Source: Forficula auricularia | Lineage: Eukaryota > Arthropoda > Insecta > Dermaptera > Forficulidae | NCBI GenBank assembly: GCA_024734495.1 | Contig: JALMQS010000089.1 | Coordinates: 748,370-812,369, forward strand | Length of the DNA stretch: 64,000 nucleotides | Reading direction: 5' to 3' | Part shown: piece by piece, positions 33,421 to 43,919 of the stretch | How positions within the stretch are numbered: position 1 is the first letter of the stretch | Layout of the letters: each line of letters starts with the position of its first letter | Notes under the pieces: generated by a model | Told to the model about the DNA's origin: nothing | Database searches by the model: none | What the model saw: the letters and a program-made list of their open reading frames with translations, nothing else | Program-made: the position numbers and the translations under genes

Positions 33421-34145
33421 TTAAATTAATAATTTAAATTTCCTAATTTTAACCAGTTTTTATTTGTGGCTGGCAAAATGGGTTTTTACCCGATGCCAAT
33501 AAATATATATATACAAAAAAAAAAAAAAAAACAGTTTTATTTGTCATGAACTATTAGTGTGGGGCTTAAAAAATAATTTAAATTTCCTAATTTTAATCAA
33601 TTTTATTTGTCGTGAACTATTATTGGGTTTTGAAAAAATAATTTAAATTTCCTAATTTTAATCAATTTTATTTGTTATGAACTATATTAGTAGGTTTTGA
33701 AAAATAATTTAAATTTCAGAATTTTAATTAATTTTATTCCTCATTAATTATTAGTGGTTTTGAAAAAATAATTTAAATTTCCTAAGTTTAATAAATTTTA
33801 TTTATCATGAACTATTCGTGGGTTTTGAAATAATAATTTAAATTTTCTAATTTTAATACATTTTATTTGATATGAACTATTAGTGGGTTTTGAAATAATA
33901 ATTTAAATTTTCTAATTTTAATACATTTTATTTGTCATGAAGTATTAGTGGGTTTTAAAATAATAATTTAAATTTCCTAATTTTAATAAATTTTATTTGT
34001 CATGAACTACTAGTGGTTTTGAAAAAATATTTTAAATTTCCGAATTTTAATTAATTTTATTTGTTATGAACTATTAGAGGTTTTAAAATAATAATTTAAA
34101 TTTCTGAATTTTAATAAATTTTATTTGCAATGAACTACATATTAG
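33420..34145. repeat. Tandem array, ~66-bp unit, about 10 copies
   Basis: Units contain TAATTTAAATTTCCTAATTT, TTTTATTTGTCATGAACTAT and AGTGGGTTTTGAAA. Divergence between units is modest. A 1.3-unit version with the same right flank (CAAGCCGATTATAAT) lies at 53053-53180, next to the second mariner. The array is interrupted at 33470-33532 by a short poly(A) insertion. Confidence 0.85.
33470..33532 (+). mobile_element. Tiny poly(A) retro-insertion in the 66-bp array
   Basis: A short body (GGCTGGCAAAATGGG to GCCAATAAATATATATATAC) ends in about 17 A. It is flanked by near-identical CAGTTTTTATTTGT and CAGTTTTATTTGT. AATAAA just before the tail suits a polyadenylated template. Confidence 0.7.
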
Positions 34146-34149
34146 TGGG

Positions 34150-34422
34150 ATATACAATTAAACAAATCACGTCCTGGTCGTCGCGCAAGCCGATTATAAT
34201 AAGTTTAGACAATAACAACTCAACCACCAGAATTGTTTACCAAAGAAGAATTTTCATTCTATATCAATTCTTCCATGTTTTTAGCACTTATTACCATGGG
34301 TGGTTAAAACATCAAAAATGTAATGTAATAAGGTTATTTATTCCTCCAGTATTAGATGGGAATCGATAAAATAGTTATTTTCAAAAGAACCCTGTTTGGT
34401 GGCCCTATTTTATTTTAATGAA
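34150..34422. other. Flank of the 66-bp array, no gene
   Basis: Part of this (ATCACGTCCTGGTCGTCGCG, CAAGCCGATTATAATAAG) is shared with 53140-53180. It serves as the empty site for the mariner at 53183-54088. No coding region is seen. Confidence 0.5.
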
Positions 34423-35369
34423 CTAGCTGCAAGGCCCGCCTTCGGTGGCCCTCTTGCTAGCCAGGGGGCACGCCCCCTAGACCCCAGACCCCGAACCCCA
34501 CCCTCACCCACCACTCCCACCAACCCCCCCCCCCCCCCCCGAAACCCAGCCAGCACCCCCACCCCCACCCCCGCCCCCACACCACCATCCCAACACTCCA
34601 TTCCGCACCCTAACCCATTAACCCCCACCACCATGCTCCTGTTCCCAACCCCCGCCCCACACCCCCGCCGAGCCCCCTGGACCCCACCCCCTCTATACCC
34701 CCTGGACTCCACCCGCACCACCCCCTGCACTCCCATCCTACTCCGCCTCACTTTCTAGCCTTCTAGGGACCCACAGATTATGTATACAAAATTTGGTTGA
34801 GTTTGGACAAAGAGAAAGAATTTTCATTTTTTTGACCCCCCCCCCCATTTTGGGTGGTTAGTTTTTGCATTTCTAGCTCTCTAGAGGCCCAGAGATTATG
34901 TATACAAAATTTGGTTGAGTTTGCTTCAAGGGCAAGAATTTACATTTTTTCACCCTCCCCCCTTTTTGGGTGGTTTTTGGGGGAAATTTTTTTAAACAAA
35001 AGTTGTCAGAAATCACATCCCCTACAACGTTGTTTATCATAAAATTTGCCGTAGGGTTAATAGTTTAGGAGTTATTTGATAATTTTCATTCGTGCGCCTC
35101 CCCAAACCCCCCTTCTGAGGTCAAAATATCAAAACGTAAGTTAGAAGACATCTGATCTAAATATGAAATTCCAAAATAATCCCTTCAGCCGTTTTTACGT
35201 GAATCGTGAGCAACTTTTCGGAAACCGCTGAAACAGACATACAGACAGACAGACAGGAATTTTGTTGAGGGTGTTTTTGTTCATAACTTTGCTTGAAACG
35301 TGTGCAACCAAAATTTGGCGTGATTTGGAGCAATGTACAGACAAAACCTTAATTTTTTATATATATAGA
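34423..35369 (-). mobile_element. Helitron (non-autonomous), minus strand
   Basis: On the minus strand it starts TCTATATATATAAAAAATTA after an A. It ends with a GGCCACCGAAGGCGGGCC hairpin, then TTGCAG and CTAG next to a T. The outer bases A/T with no TSD fit rolling-circle insertion. The interior has a C-rich tract (34490-34740), two ~100-bp modules (34745-34975), and AATCACATCCCCTACAACGT. A truncated sister is at 61378-62330. There is no helicase ORF. Confidence 0.87.
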
Positions 35370-35640
35370 TTGGATAAGGGGCCACTTATGGGAAAATAAA
35401 AAGTTGAAATAAAAGTCAACTTCTATTTGTTACTTTATTTTGGGCAAACGTAATCGATATTTTACAACGTTTCGATCGCTACACCGCTGCTCTTCATCAG
35501 TGCACGCCAACGGGAAAAGATTATTGCATGTTTTAAATTTTTGTTTTAACATTTATAATACATTTTTAAAGGGTGGAATTGGGGATTATATAGTACTCAC
35601 CCAAGTCACAAAAACACGCAAAATTGATCTCCAGCAGACG
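35370..35640 (-). repeat. Fragment with CTGATGA...GAAACG motif
   Basis: On the minus strand 35470-35500 reads CTGATGA, A, then 19 bases with only a weak stem (GA/TC), then GAAACG. The flank AACGTTGTAAAATATCGATT is AT-rich. No inverted partner is seen. This looks like a single, unpaired unit of the kind found in the palindromes. Confidence 0.45.
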
Positions 35641-36004
35641 TTTTACTTTACCATACAGGGAGTATGGTCAAGTATTGTAATCGTGTATGAAAAAAGTGGT
35701 ATTTTTCCTTCTTTTTTTAGAAATATCTCAAAAACGGCTGAAACTATTTCGATTAAAAAAATTAAGCTAAACCATGGCATTTCGCTCTACAAAAAAGCCC
35801 TAATAAGTGAACATCGAAAAAATTATATTTTCCGAGATAATAATTGTTTTGTCAAAATGTCTGTTAGTCTGTGCGTTACCAAATTTTTGTGGACGATCTA
35901 GCTCAAAAATTAGTGTTCACACGTAGTTTTGGTCTATTGAGATTAAGAGCTGATTAGATTTTGGTACATATCGACCCAAAATTAAAAGGTGTGGAGGGGG
36001 TTAA

Positions 36005-36590
36005 AAATTAAAAATCTAGGTCGTTTGAGCAAACTCAACCAAATTTTGTATACATAATCAGTGGGCCTCCAGAAGTCTAAAAATGCAAAAACTTACCGCC
36101 CAAATGGGGGGGGGGTCAAAAAATGAAAATCTTGGCCATTTACCAAACTCAACCAAATTTTGTATACATAATCAGTGGACCCCCAGAAGTTTAAAAATGC
36201 AAAAACTTACCCCCCAAATGGGGGGGGGGGGGGTCAAAAAAATGAAAATCTTGGCCATTTATCAAACTCAACCAAATTTTGTATACATAATCAGTGGACC
36301 CCCAGAAGTTTAAAAATGCAAAAACTTACCCCCCAAAATGGGGGGGGGGGGGGTCAAAAAATTAAAATCTTGCCCATTTACCAAACTCAACCAAATTTTG
36401 TATTTATAATCAGTGGGTCCCCAGAAGTCTAAAAATGCAAAATCTAACCGCTCAAAATGGGGTGGAAGGGGGTGGGGGGTCAAAAAATGAAAATCTTGCC
36501 ATTTACCAAACTCAACCAAATTTTGTATACATAATCAGTGGGTCTCCAGAAGTCTAAAAATGCAAAAACTAACCGCAAAACTAATCCCCC
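36005..36590 (-). repeat. Five-unit ~115-bp module array in family D copy 4
   Basis: Units repeat CCAAATTTTGTATACATAAT, CAGTGGACCCCCAGAAGT and TAAAAATGCAAAAACTTACC, each with a G run of variable length. Units 1-4 are very similar, which suggests recent expansion of this array. Confidence 0.9.
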
Positions 36591-36611
36591 CCCTACATGA
36601 TTATAAATAAT

Positions 36612-37043
36612 AATTAATTGAAAGTAATGGAAGGCAGCCCAGAGGTAGTGAGGAAAGAAAAAATTAACACATATAAAATAAGGTGTAATTTATTGGAATC
36701 CTTCCTCCTTTCATTTCAAACCGACGTTTCGGAGGATTTTCCCTCCTTCTTCAGGGTTTCAAAGGGTCAATGAATGAAACAAATAAAATGTTTCCTTCTT
36801 CTCTCCACAGTGGAAGAAGGAAACATTTTATTTGTTTCATTCATTGACCCTTTGAAACCCTGAAGAAGGAGGGAAAAATCCTCCGAAACGTCGGTTTGAA
36901 ATGAAAGGAGGAAGGATTCCAATAAATTACACCTTATTTGATATGTGTTAATTTTTTCTTTCCTCACTACCTCTGGGCTGCCTTCCATTACTTTCAATTA
37001 AAATTTCTACCAGTCCGTCTCTCTCCAGAGAAAATTTCGTTGC
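36612..37043. mobile_element. Fold-back element with motif and 12-bp TSD
   Basis: ATTATAAATAAT at 36600-36611 and 37044-37055 is the TSD. Other D copies have it once. Two arms of ~185 bp are almost perfect inverted copies (ATGAAAGGAGGAAGGATTCC, TTTGAAACCCTGAAGAAGG). Each carries the motif: plus strand 36860-36889 (CTGAAGA, A, stem GGAGG/CCTCC, GAAACG) and minus strand 36726-36754. An asymmetric tail of ~38 bp lies on the right only. The long TSD argues for a retro-type, not a MITE-type, insertion. Confidence 0.88.
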
Positions 37044-37138
37044 ATTATAAATAATGTTATTAAATATTAATGTAAGTGAGGGGCCAGGTTGTATGGTAAA
37101 GTCAAGTGGATGGCCACATCAGAACACGTCAGCTTATT

Positions 37139-37643
37139 ACATTTGGAATCATTACACTGGTAAAAAAGCTATTTCACCTGAACAATTTCAATTACTGTCT
37201 TTCGTTCTGCCTTCATAGTTATTTTCGATTTCAACTCGATAACTCAATATCTTCAGCATTGGTTACCAATAAAAATCGAATTTTTTAACACTGCCCTTTT
37301 ACAAAATTTCAAAATTTAAACAGTTAAAAAATACCAACTATTGTATAAAGATAAAAAAAGGCTGCAATGAAAATCCGCATGCGGCCTTAAGACCACCCCT
37401 GAACTTGTACTTGTAATATTTGATATATATAATTTATACTTGTGTATATATTTTTATTTTTTTGTCCATTTAACCTTCTAGAAAGAATATATTTAAATTA
37501 ATAATAAATTGAGTTCGACAAATAAGGGTATGTTAATGCTCAATTCCGGTTTATTTTTATATTTTCATTATACTACAACTATTAACAGAGTTTTGTTTCT
37601 TTATTCAAGTATGTAATGGCTTAAATATATTATTTTTCATGAA
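37139..37643. other. Unassigned AT-rich DNA
   Basis: No gene recognised. GCATGCGGCCTTAAGACCACCCCTG near 37378-37402 faintly resembles the right end of the hAT elements above, without a partner. Confidence 0.35.
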
Positions 37644-38358
37644 AATAAATTGACACGTTCTGATGTGGCCATCCACTTGACTTTATTTACCATACACTTC
37701 TGGTTGAGTTTGGTACAAGGGCCTAGATTTTCATTTTTTGACCCCCCCCCCCCCATTTTGGGCGGTTAGTTTTTTCAATTTTAGTCTTCTGGTAGCCCAC
37801 TGATTATGTATATAAAATTTGGTCCAAGGGCCTAGATTTTTATTTTTGACCTCCTCCCCCTCCTAATTTTGGCGCAAGAAAAAAAATATTTACGTTATTA
37901 TAGGTTCATTTTATAGTATATTCCATTTTTCTTGTTTTTTTTTTTTAATTTTAAAATATTATAATTTTAAATTTTAACCCCCCCCCCCTTAATTTTGGGT
38001 CGATATGCACCAAAATCTAATTAGCTCTTAATCTCAATGCACCAAAACTACGTGTGAAATTTGCTTTTGTAATTCACACTAGTTTTTGAGCTAGCTCGTC
38101 GACAAAAATTTGGTAACGTACAGATTAACAGACTAACAGACATTTAGACAAAACAGTTATTATCTGTAAAAATATAATTTTTTCGATGTTCACTTATCAG
38201 AGCTTTCTTGTAGAGCGAAATGCCATGGTTTCATCCAATTTTTTTAATCAAAATAGTTTCAGCCGTTTTTGGGATATTTCGAAAAAACGAAGCCAAAAAA
38301 ACACTTTTTCCATGCACGATTACAATACTTGACCATACCCCCAGTATGGTAAAGTAAA
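37644..38358 (+). repeat. Family D element, copy 5
   Basis: It runs from AATTGACACGTTCTGATGTG to CCCCCAGTATGGTAAAGT. It has one and a half modules (37690-37870), a separate AT-rich insert around 37870-37980, and the standard right half (TTTTTGAGCTAGCTCGTC, TTTCAGCCGTTTTTGGGATA). Confidence 0.85.
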
Positions 38359-38506
38359 AAAAGAAATATAATTATTCAAGTTAATTAAATTGTAATATAA
38401 ATTTTTAATAGTTTATTATATTAAAAATAAAAAAATAAAATTCATTTGCCTACAGGCCTATTTGAAAAAACCGCAAGAGATTGTCACATAAAATTACAAA
38501 TAAATT

Positions 38507-38985
38507 ACTACTAGGTAGATTTCACAAAAAAGAAATATTGCTTTTTAGCGAGAAAATCATAAATCAATGTCAACTCCTGAAGATGGGCTCGTCGCCCGAA
38601 ATAAACATTTAATCTTCTTGCTCACAAGCAATATTTCTTTTAATTAAGTAATGGAAAGGGATTCAGCCAATGGGTAGCCTCTGCTGAATAAAAAAACTCC
38701 CAATTATAGAAAACGTTTCGGCTTTAATTTAATAATTGTACGCCGGCAGAGTTGTTTATAAAATTAATTGTGTCGCTAATACTCTCTTAGGAATTGATGA
38801 TGGCATTATTGAATTAAAGCCGAAACGTTTTCCATAATTGGAAGTTTTTTTTTATTTAGCAGAGGCTACCCATTGGCTGAATCCCTCTCCATTACTTAAT
38901 TATATACATATACAGCCATCGAAATTGTATCACCGATATTTCTTTTTTTGTGAAACCTACCTAGTAATTTATTAGTAATTTTATT
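38507..38985. repeat. Compound palindrome with GGTTTCACAAA ends
   Basis: The outer ends ACTAGGTAGATTTCACAAAA and its complement are 450 bp apart. An inner pair of ~95-bp arms (38642-38740 and 38800-38895) carries GGGATTCAGCCAATGGGTAG and AAAACGTTTCGGCTTTAATT. A clean motif lies at 38577-38601 (CTGAAGA, T, stem GGGC/GCCC, GAAA). A weaker one is at 38794-38826 (TTGATGA, T, stem GGC/GCC, GAAAC). It appears to be one fold-back inserted into another. A short relative lies at 45262-45337. Confidence 0.75.
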
Positions 38986-39286
38986 AAATATGTTTCACCT
39001 CGAACCTGCACCATTGTCCTTGAACAAGATTGTCCTATATCGATATGTTATGGATAAGTTTTATTACAAGTCAGAAGGGTTGTATTTACCCGGGTGTTAA
39101 CAAGCAATACGGACCAATGGCTAACCTGTGAGTTGGACCTTTAGTGCTCTGGCATCTATTAATAAAACTTAATCATTTCATCGCAGATGAGAATCTTTGT
39201 AATTTTTAATTTTAACTGTATTGCTGGTTGCCGAAGTTGCAGGCAACCAGTGTAAAAAATCAACCGTTGGTAACCTGTGATCTATC
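38986..39286. other. Unassigned DNA with a small hairpin
   Basis: CTGGTTGCC and GGCAACCAG (39224-39251) can form a 9-bp stem with a 9-base loop. No gene recognised. Confidence 0.4.
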
Positions 39287-39774
39287 AATCAAATGTAGGG
39301 AATTTTCGCGATTGAATTAAATGTAGAAAACATTCGGTTAATTAATGGCAAGCATCTAACATACATGCTAATAGATCTAGCGCTCTGGACTGGGAGATTG
39401 AATATATAACATCTGAGATTTCAAATTCGCTTGGTGAATCATCCGAATGTCTAGCGGGCTATACGCGAAATGACGTTGGATTGTAGCTAAATGGATCACA
39501 TCTTTTTCTCTCTTGGTCCAGACTTAAGACTCTGCAGACTCCAATAGCGTAATCCGCAGTAGTCTCGCGATAAATATCTTATTCAAATAAGCGCGGTCAA
39601 AAACAATTCTCATTGATTTATCAATAATTCTTTGATATATTAATGAGAAAAAATATAAAATTTATTTAAAATCATTATTTCAAGTTAGAAATATATAAGT
39701 TCAGATATTATTTTCACTCAATATTTCACAAAAATTCCCTACATTTGATTCGCGATTGAATTAAATGTAGAAAA
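39287..39774. repeat. 20-bp inverted repeat with an attached direct repeat
   Basis: AATCAAATGTAGGGAATTTT at 39287-39306 is inverted at 39731-39750. Immediately right of each arm stands the same CGCGATTGAATTAAATGTAG segment in direct orientation, inside the element at the left arm and outside at the right arm. This is not a normal TIR/TSD layout. It looks like a template-switch or inversion product. Confidence 0.7.
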
Positions 39775-40341
39775 TATCAAGCACTAGATATTAGGGTTTA
39801 TAATGCATATTTTAAGTGCATATTTTCTTTTTTAAATGAATATTTTGCTATTTTTTAATCCATATCAATCTGAACCCTAATAAAAACACATATTAACATG
39901 AATAATGATAAGTAAGTAACAAAACACAAGAGATACATTGTATCTGATACAATATTTAAAATAAATATACAGATTTGAAAAAACAAACATCTGTAATGCA
40001 TTTATATATTAATAAACTATGTATATGAAAATAATTACTTAGAAATAAATATTACATTTTTTTTATTGCCGCTTTAAAAAACGCATTTTCAGTTGCTTTT
40101 AGCAGCTTCTAGTTTTTATTTTTTATTATTTCTTACATAAAATTCATAAGAAAACTAGACAAATTAATCATTAATCAGAATCATGAATCTAAAAACCGGC
40201 TTGTCCGAGAAAACTGATCTGTTCTTAGAAGAAAAAAAATCTTTTACGTTTTTTTTTTATTTTTTATCATTAATATTAATAATTTATTTTATTTTATTTT
40301 TTATCATTAATATTAATAATAATTATTATCTTTTGTTACAG
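39775..40341. other. AT-rich DNA, putative intron
   Basis: No repeat or gene recognised. It ends in a weak pyrimidine tract and the acceptor TTTTGTTACAG at 40331-40341. Confidence 0.35.
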
Positions 40342-40391
40342 ATACTTCCGTTTAGAAACTCGACTTGATACTCTAAAAGCTTCTCACAATG
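40342..40391 (+). CDS. Candidate internal exon A (50 bp)
   Basis: The acceptor TTTTGTTACAG precedes it and the donor GTATGT (40392-40397) follows. The only useful open frame reads YFRLETRLDTLKASHN, with one base before it and a single G left over. A polar, charged peptide in AT-rich DNA full of stops is suggestive. The leftover G pairs in phase with the GT that starts exon C at 57964, giving a glycine codon. The product is not recognised. At 50 bp, chance cannot be excluded. Confidence 0.4.
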
Positions 40392-40397
40392 GTATGT

Positions 40398-41215
40398 ACG
40401 ATAATATATTAAATTAATACAATTTTTTAAAAACAATCACAAAAACGTTTATAAATACCTACATAGTTCAGACATTTCGAGTATTATTTATTTACTCGAA
40501 TCCAGGATCCAATTGATTTTTATTTTAAATTTCTATACCTAATTTAAAATTAATTCAAAACAGAAATTCAAACGTTTCAGGAGAATTTCTCCCATTATCA
40601 ATTAAAAATAGTTGCTTTAAAAAAGAAATATAAAACAACTATTTTTCCAAATTCTATTAATAAAGGGATAATTTCTTCCTTAAGGACGTTTCCTAATAAA
40701 TGGATTTTCTTGCAATCCTTTTAAAACTTTGAATACACATATTTATAAGTGTCCTTTATACGTAGACATTTTTTTCAATAGTCCTTGCGGCACTAAATTT
40801 ATAAATATTGACCATTGAAATTTGCATATTTAACACGCGAATCCTATCCCGATTGATGTTAAAGCGACTGTTTCATTAAATAACAATCGTAATTTTCTTG
40901 AAATTATTTTGAAAAACAGAGAATCATTAACTGAAGATATAACAAATATTTTTTTGTTAAAATAATTGTATCAAGCGGTATTCGTTTTGTATGAAAAATG
41001 TTAAAAGTTAGGTACTTTTGATGGTTTTCATTTTTTTCTTTCATGACATGGCATGTGAGAGATGGTGACTTGGCAACGTTGCACTAAAATCACTTAATTT
41101 TTTCATATCTAAGAAACTTCTGCAGCTGGGGCATTTGAGATTTTTAGCTAATTCTCTCAACCTAACTATACTGTTCTCATCTGGAATTTCGCATTGAGCT
41201 GTTTCATGAAGTGTT
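40398..41215. other. AT-rich DNA, no gene
   Basis: No gene or bounded repeat recognised. Confidence 0.4.
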
Positions 41216-41220
41216 TTTTT

Positions 41221-41890
41221 TAACCGACTTCAAAAAAGGAGGAGGTTCTCTATTCGACTGATTTTTTTTTTGTGCCTATGTTACCTTATATCTCCGCCAA
41301 TTGTCAACCGATTTTAAAAAAAAATTTTGCTTTGGGTCCAGTCTAGCTTCCGATTGGTCCCATTTTTTATTAGGTTTGTTTAGACCTAACCTCTTTGTTT
41401 ATGAACCTATTTCGATGGGTTTTTTTTAACCGAAAGGGGGTGTCGTAGGGATGGTGTCATATTAATTTGGTCAAGTTCTGATGATATGATCACTATTAAT
41501 AACATCACTAAAAAGAGGAAAATAAAAATAATTTTTAAGAAAAAATAAAACCGACTTCAAAAAATTAAATGCAACAAATAAAATACACTAAAAGGTATAA
41601 AATAATTATTATCTTATTTAGTTACAACTAAACGACGAAATATTAACATGAAATTACTTTTTGAAGTTGGTGCCAAACATATAGTACCTTTTATGAATCG
41701 CACTCGACGGATCTTACTTAGTACGTCTGGAGGGTACGCTCGCTTATAGGTATAGTTTGTTTGGTACCGACTTCAAAAAGTAATTTCATGTTAATATTTC
41801 GTCGTTTAGTTGTAACTAAATAAGATAATAATTATTTTATACCTTTTAGTGTATTTTATTTTTGCATTTAATTTTTTGAAGTCGGTTTTT
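41221..41890 (+). repeat. Family B element, copy 6, centre inverted
   Basis: The ends are TAACCGACTTCAAAAAAGGA and TTTTTTGAAGTCGGTTTTTA. The unique part resembles copy 1 (ATGGTGTCATATTAATTTGG). The fold-back centre reads TATGAATCGCACTCGACGG...GGTACGCTCGCTTATAGG on the plus strand, which is inverted relative to copies 1, 2, 4 and 5. Confidence 0.87.
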
Positions 41891-41937
41891 ATTTTTTTCT
41901 TAAAAATTATTTTTATATTCTCTGTCTTTTAGCGTCG

Positions 41938-42059
41938 GTAAGAATGCAATGTTGCCAGATCCGAAAAACGACGCAGTGAAAATATTTTTGCCTTTCTGCG
42001 CCTGTGAGAGTAGGGGAAAGAGCGAACTACATCTGAGCTATATTAGGGAGCATTCTTAA
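41938..42059. repeat. Possible small element with GTTAAGAATGC-like ends
   Basis: GTAAGAATGC at the left and GCATTCTTAAC at the right are inverted matches around GC-richer DNA (AAACGACGCAGTG, CTGCGCCTGTGAG). No TSD was confirmed. Confidence 0.35.
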
Positions 42060-43900
42060 CTGTGGAATTTCTAATAAACGTTTTGAGATTGTTTTATAAA
42101 AGAATTTGGATTTATTTTATATCAAAAAAAAAACAAAACACTAAATTTTTTCATTATAATATTTTAATTAAAAATTTTGTTTCTGCACGGATTACCTTTT
42201 TTTTTATTGCACGTAAATATGTTTTTTTATTAATATTTTTATCATGTTGAGCACTAAGAGGTCAATAAAGTTTTATTTATTAGAACTTAAAATAACAAGA
42301 GATTTTGTTATAATCGATTTAAAATCTTTCCCTCGTAGTGCAACAGTAAAACTAAATGGACTATACATATTGGAAATTATCAGCACATACATCAAGCTAT
42401 TATTTGATGCTTGTTAGTTTGAATTTTCAACATATTTATTTATTAAAAATTTTTAGCTTGAATTTTCAAATAATTTCTTTCCTCTTATATAATTTTGTAG
42501 TTTTTAGTATTTTAAATAGATGGCTTTATATTTTTAATTAGGTCGTTTCGTGTATAAATAATTATAGTTTCGAATTCTTTAATTAGATGGTGTTGTACTT
42601 TTAAATGATTTTTTTCAAATACAATTTACTATAGCTTCAAGTTTATTTAAATATATGGCATTTTATTTTTAAATTAATTGTTTCGAGTAGGTACAAATTT
42701 TTAGTTTGATTTTTCAAATAATTGCTTCTTGTATAATTGTAGTTTTGAATATTTTAAATAGAAGGCGGTATATTTCTAATTAGATTGTTTTGAGTATAAT
42801 TATAGTTTCGGATTTTCTTAATACATCTATTTATTATCTATAATATATCGATGACAGGGAGTGCCTGTAAGCTTAGAACTTAGGCGAGGAAATTGTCTCC
42901 TGAAGCGGGGGAAGAAGAAGCTCGACCGCCATCTTGCATAGTTCAAAACATTGCCAAACATAACGTTATCAAATGAGAAATACATGTTTAACTAATACTC
43001 TCATATAAGCACGTTTTTCTTTAATATAAAATACAGTATATGTTCCTATGACTATTTTGTGTATATTCATCTTATTTTAATGTGAAATAATTTTAATAAT
43101 TAATAATTTTTATTAATTTCAATTTTCTCTAGATATCTGTAAAAATCAAAAAAACTATAATTTAAAATAGTTCTTTTATTAGTTTTTTATTTAGGTGACC
43201 TTATAATTTTGAAAATCGATTTGGCATACATGATTTTGATATAAACCTGCACTTTTGTCCTTATTTCATTTAAAAAATATAAATTGTCTAAAATGTATTC
43301 GCCCCTGTTGGTGTACAATATTTTTTGTTTTAATGAAATTCTACAATTTTTGAGTTGCTCACACTTGAAAACGATATCAGATGAAGTGATCGAAATGTCG
43401 TGTGTTTGTGTTTGTTCTATATTTTTTACTGTATAATGATTTATTATTACAAATATAGTTCCGAGTTATTTTAAATCGACAGTCTTATATATTTATAAAT
43501 TGTTTGTATCCAGTATAATAATTTCACTTTCAAGTTTTCTAAATAGATGGCGTGGTATTTATAAATTAATTGATTAAATAATAGAATTAATTCTGGCAAA
43601 TTCTAACTCAGAAAGGTTCCAACTCGGAAGAACCCTTCAATTCCAATTTGAACCTTTTAGATGTCGAATATTTCGAATCATATTGTCATTTCTAGTACTA
43701 AGAATGCCATTCATAACGGAATAAATTAGTTAAGAAAATTTCCGGCAGCGAATCGAGAATATTATTAGATTCCATTTTCAGTGATACAACAAGTAATCAA
43801 CTGGTCTGTTCACCACACGACTTTCACATTTTCATTTATTTGAAATCATCGCGACACTACTAACACCCTTATTTCCTTTATTTTTCTTTATTTTCCTTTA
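42060..43900. other. AT-rich DNA, no gene
   Basis: Several loosely repeated phrases (TTTTAAATAGATGGCGT-like with TATAATTATAGTTTCGA-like) suggest an old degraded tandem repeat between 42390 and 43560. At 43379-43396, AGATGAAGTGATCGAAATG is a degenerate form of the motif. No coding region is seen. Confidence 0.4.
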
Positions 43901-43919
43901 TTTCGTTTTTTATTTTCCC

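Larger units (their letters stand above)
35641..37138 (-). repeat. Family D element, copy 4, carrying a palindrome insertion
   Basis: It is a reverse copy, from TTTTACTTTACCATACAGGG to CACATCAGAACACGTCAGCT. It has five ~100-bp modules (36005-36590), the most of any copy, with G runs of 10-14 bases. The palindrome at 36612-37043 interrupts it, with a 12-bp TSD. Confidence 0.9.

Noticed and set aside
34396..34758. Proline-rich 120-codon open frame and its antisense
   Set aside because: It is a translation of the C-rich Helitron interior. The same kind of frame appears in the sister Helitron at 61958-62299.
36767..36997. 76-codon minus-strand frame in the palindrome
   Set aside because: It lies within the inverted arms of a non-coding fold-back.
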